Positions 59,681 to 64,000 of a stretch of DNA of 64,000 bases are shown piece after piece (positions within the stretch are counted from its first letter, which is position 1; each line of letters starts with the position of its first letter). This DNA is from Brachybacterium sp. FME24 (GTDB lineage: Bacteria; Actinomycetota; Actinomycetes; Actinomycetales; Dermabacteraceae): assembly GCF_014897705.1 (NCBI RefSeq), contig NZ_JABUXV010000001.1, positions 62,001 to 126,000 on the forward strand. The letters are read 5' to 3'. Made by a program: the position numbers and the translations under genes. Below the pieces are notes generated by a model, which was not told the DNA's origin, searched no databases, and saw only the letters and a list, made by a program, of their open reading frames with translations.

Positions 59681-60526
59681 ATGCACACCACGAGCACCGC
59701 AGCCGAGACCCAGTCGACCGTCGAGGCGGCCCGGAGCGCAGCGCCGGAAGGACAGCGGGTCGCCGTCGTCACCGGCGCGGCACGCGGCATCGGCGAGAGC
59801 ATCGCCCGGCGTCTCGGACGCGACGGACTGCACGTGATCGTCGCCGATCTGCTCTCCATGCAGGACGGGATCGATGCCACGGTCGACGAGATCATCCTCG
59901 CCGGCGGCACAGCCACCGGCGTGACGGTCGACGTCACCGAGGAGGAATCGGTCGCTGCGCTCATCGCAGCGGCGGTCGAGGCCGGCGGGCACCTGGACGT
60001 GTTCGTCGCCAACGCCGGGATCGCTCAGGTCAAGGAGCTCCTGGACTACGACGCGGAGGACTTCCAGAAGATCCTCGACGTGAACGTCACCGGGGTGTTC
60101 AACTCCTACCGCCAAGCCGCCAAGCAGATGGTCGCCCAAGGCCACGGTGGGAAGATCATCGGCGCCGCGTCGATCGTGGCCTTCCGGCCGTTCGCGCTCC
60201 TGGGCCCCTACTCGGCCACGAAGTGGGCAGTACGCGGCCTCACGCAGGCCGCGGCGATGGAGTGGGCCGAGCACGGGATCACCGTCAACGCCTACGGCCC
60301 CGGCATCGTCGGCACGGCGATGTGGGACCTGATCGATGAGAAGCTCGCGGCGAAGAACGGCCAGCAGCGCGGAGAGGCTCTCGCAGAGAACGCCGCCTCG
60401 ATCCACCTGGGCCGGGTCTCCGTGCCCGACGACGTCGCCAAGATGGTCTCCTACCTCGCAGGCGAGGACTCGGACTACGTCACCGGTCAGACACTCCTCG
60501 TCGACGGCGGTATCCAGTTCAGCTGA
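59681..60526 (+). CDS. SDR oxidoreductase, acetoin/diacetyl reductase-like
   Basis: A 281-residue classical short-chain dehydrogenase. The cofactor motif TGAARGIG is at residues 31-38, NAG is present in VANAGIA, and the catalytic pair is Tyr177-x3-Lys181 in YSATK. The segment AYGPGIVGTAMWDLIDEK closely resembles (S)-acetoin-forming diacetyl reductase (ButA/BudC), which interconverts diacetyl, acetoin and 2,3-butanediol with NADH. The N-terminal 25 residues (rich in Thr/Ala) are an extension. Other 2-keto or sugar alcohol substrates cannot be excluded. Confidence 0.85.
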   Translation: MHTTSTAAETQSTVEAARSAAPEGQRVAVVTGAARGIGESIARRLGRDGLHVIVADLLSMQDGIDATVDEIILAGGTATGVTVDVTEEESVAALIAAAVEAGGHLDVFVANAGIAQVKELLDYDAEDFQKILDVNVTGVFNSYRQAAKQMVAQGHGGKIIGAASIVAFRPFALLGPYSATKWAVRGLTQAAAMEWAEHGITVNAYGPGIVGTAMWDLIDEKLAAKNGQQRGEALAENAASIHLGRVSVPDDVAKMVSYLAGEDSDYVTGQTLLVDGGIQFS

Positions 60527-60681
60527 GCTGTCCTTCCAGCGGCCGGTGTCACGACTGAGCTGGAGACCGCTCACGCATGCCGTGGTTCACTCCGGCGGCT
60601 GCTACCCACCCGGCGCTCCCATGGAGCCGTCACCTCGAAGCACGGGGGCGTCGGGAGACGAAGCGACGAGGTGAATCGCGC

Positions 60682-61005
60682 TCAGTGTGTGTCGTCCCCG
60701 CGCGAGTTCACCCGCATCGCCGCCTCGCTGCCCGCCATCCAGGTGGCGAACACGGCGGCGCCCAGGTCGAAGGCGACCAGGCGGGAATCCCACCGGCCCT
60801 CTCCCCCGGCGACCCGGCGCGCCAGCGCAAGGCCCCCGATCAGATTGGCCGTGCCCCAGGCGGCATTGATCCACGGGGAGGAGTGCGCACCGCGGATCGG
60901 GGTGAGGTGGCGGTGGCCGGTCACCGCCGTGGCCAGGTGCGGGAGGCTGTTGGCACACAGCAGCCCCGCTGCAAATGCTCCGGCCCGGGCTCGTCGCGTC
61001 GTCAT
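60682..61005 (-). CDS. Small membrane protein of unknown function
   Basis: A 107-residue protein with about three hydrophobic segments: AFAAGLLCANSLPHLATAV, AAWGTANLIGGLALA and VAFDLGAAVFATWMAGSE. The pattern NSLPHLATAVTGHRHLTP followed by the transmembrane segments is reminiscent of small actinobacterial membrane proteins, but I do not recognise a named family. The ATG at 61005 gives MTTRRARAG; a longer frame extends upstream with no conservation. Confidence 0.6.
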   Translation of the reverse strand: MTTRRARAGAFAAGLLCANSLPHLATAVTGHRHLTPIRGAHSSPWINAAWGTANLIGGLALARRVAGGEGRWDSRLVAFDLGAAVFATWMAGSEAAMRVNSRGDDTH

Positions 61006-61081
61006 ACGACCAGAGCCTATCCAGCAGTAACACCCCGCACCAGGGCGAACGCCCACGGTGACGGCCGGATTGCCGCGACGC

Positions 61082-61885
61082 TCAGGCTGCGGCGTGGACG
61101 CTGCGCGACCACTGCCGCAGGAGTGTCCGCACGGTCTCCGGCTGGTCGAGGTGCACATTGTGCCCCGCCTGATCCAGCGCCGCGTAGGTCGACTGCGGGA
61201 AGCGGGCGGCGAGCTCGCGCTGGTCCTCGAAGCCGACGACGGCGTCCCGCTTCCCGGCCACGATCAGCACCGGTCTCTCGAAGCCGTCGAGCCGCTCGTC
61301 CGGATCAGCGCGCAGCGTGTAGTCCCGGTCCAGTCGCGCCATGGCTCGCGTGCTGGCGCAGCGGATCCCAGGCAGCACCGCCTCACGGAAGCGCGCGAGA
61401 TTCTCGGGAGTCTGGAGGACCGCGGACTCCGCGTAGGTCGCGGCGTCGGCGGCATCCAGGGAAGCCAGCAGCTGCGGATCCTCGCCCACCTCGATCCGCT
61501 CCGGCAGCCTCCGGTGTTCGCGGATCGGGTCGACGACCGGTGCCAGCAGCGCCAGGCCCAGGCACTGCGCGCGCCGCGGAGCGGCAAGGTCCCGGGCCAG
61601 CAGTCCACCCAGGGAGCTGCCGAGCACGGCGAACGGGCTGGAACCGAGCAGCGAACCGACTGTCCCGTCCACCCAGCGGGCCAGCTCGGGCAGCCCGCCG
61701 GGCGGCCCGAGCGCCGGGGTCCGCCCGAAGCCGGGGAGGTCGAGATAGATGCGCTCCCAGCCGGGCTGCTCGGCGAAGACGTCATCGAGGTCGAGCAGCA
61801 GCCGATGGTCGACGCCGTTGCCATGGAGGAACAGCAGCGGTGTTCCCGAGCCTCGGCGAACGACGTGCGGCACCGGTGCGCTCAT
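61082..61885 (-). CDS. Alpha/beta hydrolase
   Basis: A 267-residue alpha/beta hydrolase. The oxyanion-hole region is LLFLHGNGVDH (HGN instead of the common HGG/HGF), the nucleophile elbow is VLGSSLGG with Ser in G-x-S-x-G, and the acid/His pair is probably RPVLIVAGKRDAVVG (Asp) and AGHNVHL (His). It is likely an esterase or lipase-like enzyme; no substrate can be assigned. It sits 13 bases after the choline sulfatase stop on the same strand, so the two may be co-transcribed. Confidence 0.85.
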   Translation of the reverse strand: MSAPVPHVVRRGSGTPLLFLHGNGVDHRLLLDLDDVFAEQPGWERIYLDLPGFGRTPALGPPGGLPELARWVDGTVGSLLGSSPFAVLGSSLGGLLARDLAAPRRAQCLGLALLAPVVDPIREHRRLPERIEVGEDPQLLASLDAADAATYAESAVLQTPENLARFREAVLPGIRCASTRAMARLDRDYTLRADPDERLDGFERPVLIVAGKRDAVVGFEDQRELAARFPQSTYAALDQAGHNVHLDQPETVRTLLRQWSRSVHAAA

Positions 61886-61898
61886 GCGGCCTGCGGCA

Positions 61899-63494
61899 TC
61901 ACTGCGAGTCCTCCACCGGTTCCGCATCGCGGATCTGCCCGAACGCGAGGGCTGACCAGAAGTCGCCGCGGACGTACCGCTGCTCGGGATCCGGCTCGAA
62001 GTCCCAGTGTCGGCTCACGCCCTGCTGAAGGGCTTCGGCCACCAGGCGCCGCCGTGCCTGGCTGGCCAGCACGTCCGTCTCCAGGGATGCGAGGTCGTAC
62101 TGGGCGTCCAGCTCTGCTCGCAGCCTGCGGACCAGCTCGGCATGCGCGGGCTCGGAGGCGACGTTGCGCAGCTCGTGCGGGTCGGCGACCAGGTCGAACA
62201 GCTGCTCCGGGTCACCCGGGCAGAGCACGTACTTGTACTGGCCGTGCACCAGGGTCAGCTGCGGTCGCAGCGTGCCCTCGGCGAGGTATTCGATGACGAT
62301 GTCGCGGTCCTCGGGCCCGGATCGGCCGTCCGCCTCGCGGCGAGCGGATTCCAGCAGCGACAGCCCATGCCGTGGGGACGGCGCTCCCCGGTCGTCCCCG
62401 CCGGCTTCCTGCGCCGGCCGGTCGGCGGGTGCCTGCGCGAGCTCCAGCAGGGTCGGCATCAGATCCAGCAGCGAGACCGGGTTGGCGTAGCGTCCGCGGG
62501 GAACCAGGTGCTGTGGTCCGTAGACGATCAGCGGGACGCGAGCGGACTCCTCGTACGGCGACATCTTGTACCACAGGCCCTTCTCGCCCAGCATGTCGCC
62601 GTGGTCGCTGGTGACCACGATGACCGTGTTCTCCAGCAGTCCCAGCTCCTCCAGGCGCGTCCGGATCCGGCCGACGTGGTCATCGATGTAGCTGACCGCT
62701 GCGTAGTAGGAGCGCCGCGCGCGTCGAACTTCCTCGAGGGTCGGATCGCGCAGGTCGAAGCCGCTCATCGCGCGCAGACGATGGCTGTGCGGGTCCTGGT
62801 CCGCCTCGGGCACCTCGGGGTGCTTCGGATCCGGGATCTCGACGTCGGCGAAGCGGTCCCAGTGCTCGCGCGGGGGCTCATAGGGGTCATGGGGGTGGAT
62901 GAAGCTGGTGACCATCAGGAAGGGGACGTCCTCCCCCGCGGCCCGGTTCGCGCGGACCCGATCGTTGAGGTGGCGCAGGGTGCGGAACCCCACCTCATCG
63001 TCGAAGTCCTGCTGGACCGTGGCCTGGGAGACGCCGGCGGTGTAGACCGTATCGGCGTCGTGGTACCACTGCAGCCGGTCGGCGAGCTCTCGCTGCCAAT
63101 CCGGGACCATGTCCATATCTGCCGGGTAGACGTCCGTGGTCAGGCGCTGCTCGAACCCGTGATGCTGGTCGGGCCCGACGAAGTGCATGCGCCCCACCAG
63201 CGCCGTGTGATAGCCGGCCGCGCGCAGGTGATGGGCGAACGTGGGGGTCGAGGACGGGAAATCATCGCCGTTGTCGAAGCAGCCGACGTCCGAGGGCATC
63301 CTGCCGGTCATCATGGACGCGCGCGAGGGCGCGCACAGCGGAGTGTTGCAGTACGCCCGGTCGAATACCGCGGCGTCGGCCGCCAGTGCGTCGATGTGCG
63401 GGGTGCGGGCGGCCCGGTCGCCGTAGGCGCCGAGCGCCTGGGCGGCCATCTGATCGGCCTGGATGACGACGATGTTCGGTCTCATGGGTGACAT
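61899..63494 (-). CDS. betC: Choline-sulfatase-like sulfatase
   Basis: A 531-residue sulfatase. The N-terminal metal ligands are in IVVIQADQMAAQALGAYG, and the formylglycine motif CAPSR begins at Cys54 (NTPLCAPSRASMMTGR). The choline-sulfatase pattern MHFVGPDQHHGFEQRLTTD with VYPADMD follows, and VIVVTSDHGDMLGEKGLW is the second metal region. It hydrolyses choline-O-sulfate to choline and sulfate, feeding the betaine pathway. Activity requires a formylglycine-generating enzyme, none of which is in this window. It lies 155 bases downstream of a BCCT gene with which it may form a unit. Confidence 0.82.
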   Translation of the reverse strand: MSPMRPNIVVIQADQMAAQALGAYGDRAARTPHIDALAADAAVFDRAYCNTPLCAPSRASMMTGRMPSDVGCFDNGDDFPSSTPTFAHHLRAAGYHTALVGRMHFVGPDQHHGFEQRLTTDVYPADMDMVPDWQRELADRLQWYHDADTVYTAGVSQATVQQDFDDEVGFRTLRHLNDRVRANRAAGEDVPFLMVTSFIHPHDPYEPPREHWDRFADVEIPDPKHPEVPEADQDPHSHRLRAMSGFDLRDPTLEEVRRARRSYYAAVSYIDDHVGRIRTRLEELGLLENTVIVVTSDHGDMLGEKGLWYKMSPYEESARVPLIVYGPQHLVPRGRYANPVSLLDLMPTLLELAQAPADRPAQEAGGDDRGAPSPRHGLSLLESARREADGRSGPEDRDIVIEYLAEGTLRPQLTLVHGQYKYVLCPGDPEQLFDLVADPHELRNVASEPAHAELVRRLRAELDAQYDLASLETDVLASQARRRLVAEALQQGVSRHWDFEPDPEQRYVRGDFWSALAFGQIRDAEPVEDSQ

Positions 63495-63600
63495 GCCTTC
63501 CTCGTGGTCGAGTGGTCTGCGTGGGTCCGGGGGCTGGGCTCCCCGGACGCTCCGGGATCTGCGATGGAGGCGAGGGGCGCGGCCGACGGACGAGCCCCTC

Positions 63601-63635
63601 GAGGGGCGCCGGTCCCGTCAGTGCCGGCGCCTCTC
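63601..63635. terminator. Hairpin between the second BCCT gene and betC
   Basis: A 12-base stem (GGCGCCGG / CCGGCGCC extended by four more pairs with one wobble) lies just past the minus-strand BCCT stop. A separate 14-base palindrome GCCCCTCGAGGGGC (63594-63607) overlaps it, so alternative folds are possible. Confidence 0.5.
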
Positions 63636-63649
63636 GGGACGAGCGATCC

Positions 63650-64000
63650 TCAGCTGGTCGGCGACGGTCGCGAGGAGTCCCCGGGGTCGTGCGATTGCTC
63701 ATCGCCGTCGGGCGAGACGCTCTCGATCTCCCCGGTCTCCGGGCGCCATCCATCGGCCCATTCCCCGGTGGCGAAGTCGAATCCGACCGGCTCGCCCTCC
63801 TCGTCGGTGCGCTGGTACCAATCGGTGTACTCCTCGTGGGTGGAGTCGACGTCCGCGCCGGCGCCCTCACCCGGCTCCGTGCGCACCACCTGCAGGCTGA
63901 AGTCGTCGTCGAAGCGGTCCACGCCGTCGACCACCGCATTGCTGACGGCGGCCTCGGCGTACTGCTGGCGCAGGGAGTACGGGTCGCTGCGCAGCTCCCG
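63650..64000 (-). CDS. C-terminus of a second BCCT-family transporter, continues outside window
   Basis: The frame is open to the last base of the window. The visible 116 residues read RELRSDPYSLRQQYAEAAVS followed by NAVVDGVDRFDDDFSLQVV, matching the cytoplasmic C-terminal region of BCCT choline/betaine carriers. The tail then has TDWYQRTDEEGEPVGFDFAT and a disordered Asp/Ser/Pro end. Its proximity to choline sulfatase suggests uptake of choline, betaine or choline-O-sulfate. Only the tail is seen, so the family call is moderately sure and the substrate is inferred. Confidence 0.65.
   Translation of the reverse strand, partial: RELRSDPYSLRQQYAEAAVSNAVVDGVDRFDDDFSLQVVRTEPGEGAGADVDSTHEEYTDWYQRTDEEGEPVGFDFATGEWADGWRPETGEIESVSPDGDEQSHDPGDSSRPSPTS

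Noticed and set aside
1..64000. tRNA/rRNA genes, CRISPR arrays, insertion sequences or prophage
   Set aside because: No cloverleaf-like sequence, regular spacer-repeat array, transposase or phage structural gene was recognised by reading both strands.

Overview
The window is about 64 kb of very GC-rich DNA with short intergenic gaps, frequent GTG starts, 4-base ATGA/GTGA overlaps and G/C hairpin terminators. This is typical of a Gram-positive actinobacterium. Several genes (an Rpf-like muralytic protein, a Rv2629-like protein, a LAxTG surface protein, a DtxR-type iron box and a chromosomal macrolide phosphotransferase of the MphH type) suggest the Micrococcales, most plausibly Brachybacterium or a close relative. 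That assignment is inference from gene content. I see no rRNA, tRNA, CRISPR array, transposase or prophage.

Layout, left to right. 0-7.5 kb: the 3' part of a secreted family-10-like glycosidase, a VapC remnant, a phosphoribosyltransferase, then a fructose operon (fruR-fruK-fruA) whose EIIABC gene carries an apparent +1 frameshift, and a membrane protein. 7.5-13 kb: a GH92 alpha-mannosidase, a membrane-anchored hypothetical protein, thymidine kinase and a Mug-type DNA glycosylase. 13-18.5 kb: an iron-box-controlled siderophore ABC transporter (binding lipoprotein, two permeases, ATPase) followed by an ATP-grasp protein. 18.5-30.7 kb: a Rv2629/baeRF-like protein, a small Rho_N-like protein, a SCO1664/histidine phosphatase pair, an AAA+/VWA pair, a Mn2+ riboswitch-TerC unit, a YhhN protein, a truncated haemoglobin, a macrolide phosphotransferase and an Rpf-like protein. 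31-35 kb: a sugar module (GPH symporter, Gfo/Idh/MocA oxidoreductase, TIM-barrel isomerase/epimerase). 35-42.4 kb: an unusual serine protease-DRGH nuclease fusion, a SurA-like lipoprotein, a tripartite tricarboxylate transporter (tctCBA), a universal stress protein and a small secreted cysteine protein. 42.6-49.8 kb: a GMC dehydrogenase with its small subunit, an IclR regulator, an ABM monooxygenase, DUF899 and DHFR-like proteins, a truncated TDT-family transporter and a DHA2 drug exporter. 50-64 kb: osmoprotection genes (betT, betB, betA; choline sulfatase betC and the 3' end of a second BCCT carrier), separated by a quinone oxidoreductase, a lamin-tail-domain surface protein, a diacetyl reductase, a small membrane protein and an alpha/beta hydrolase.

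How the genes work together. The strongest pathway is choline/glycine betaine: import of choline (BetT), possible release of choline from choline-O-sulfate (BetC), and two-step oxidation to betaine (BetA, BetB). Carbon acquisition is represented by the fru operon, mannoside hydrolysis, the Gfo/Idh module and tricarboxylate uptake. The most unusual gene is the predicted cytoplasmic trypsin-like protease fused to a non-specific nuclease at 35.3-37.2 kb.
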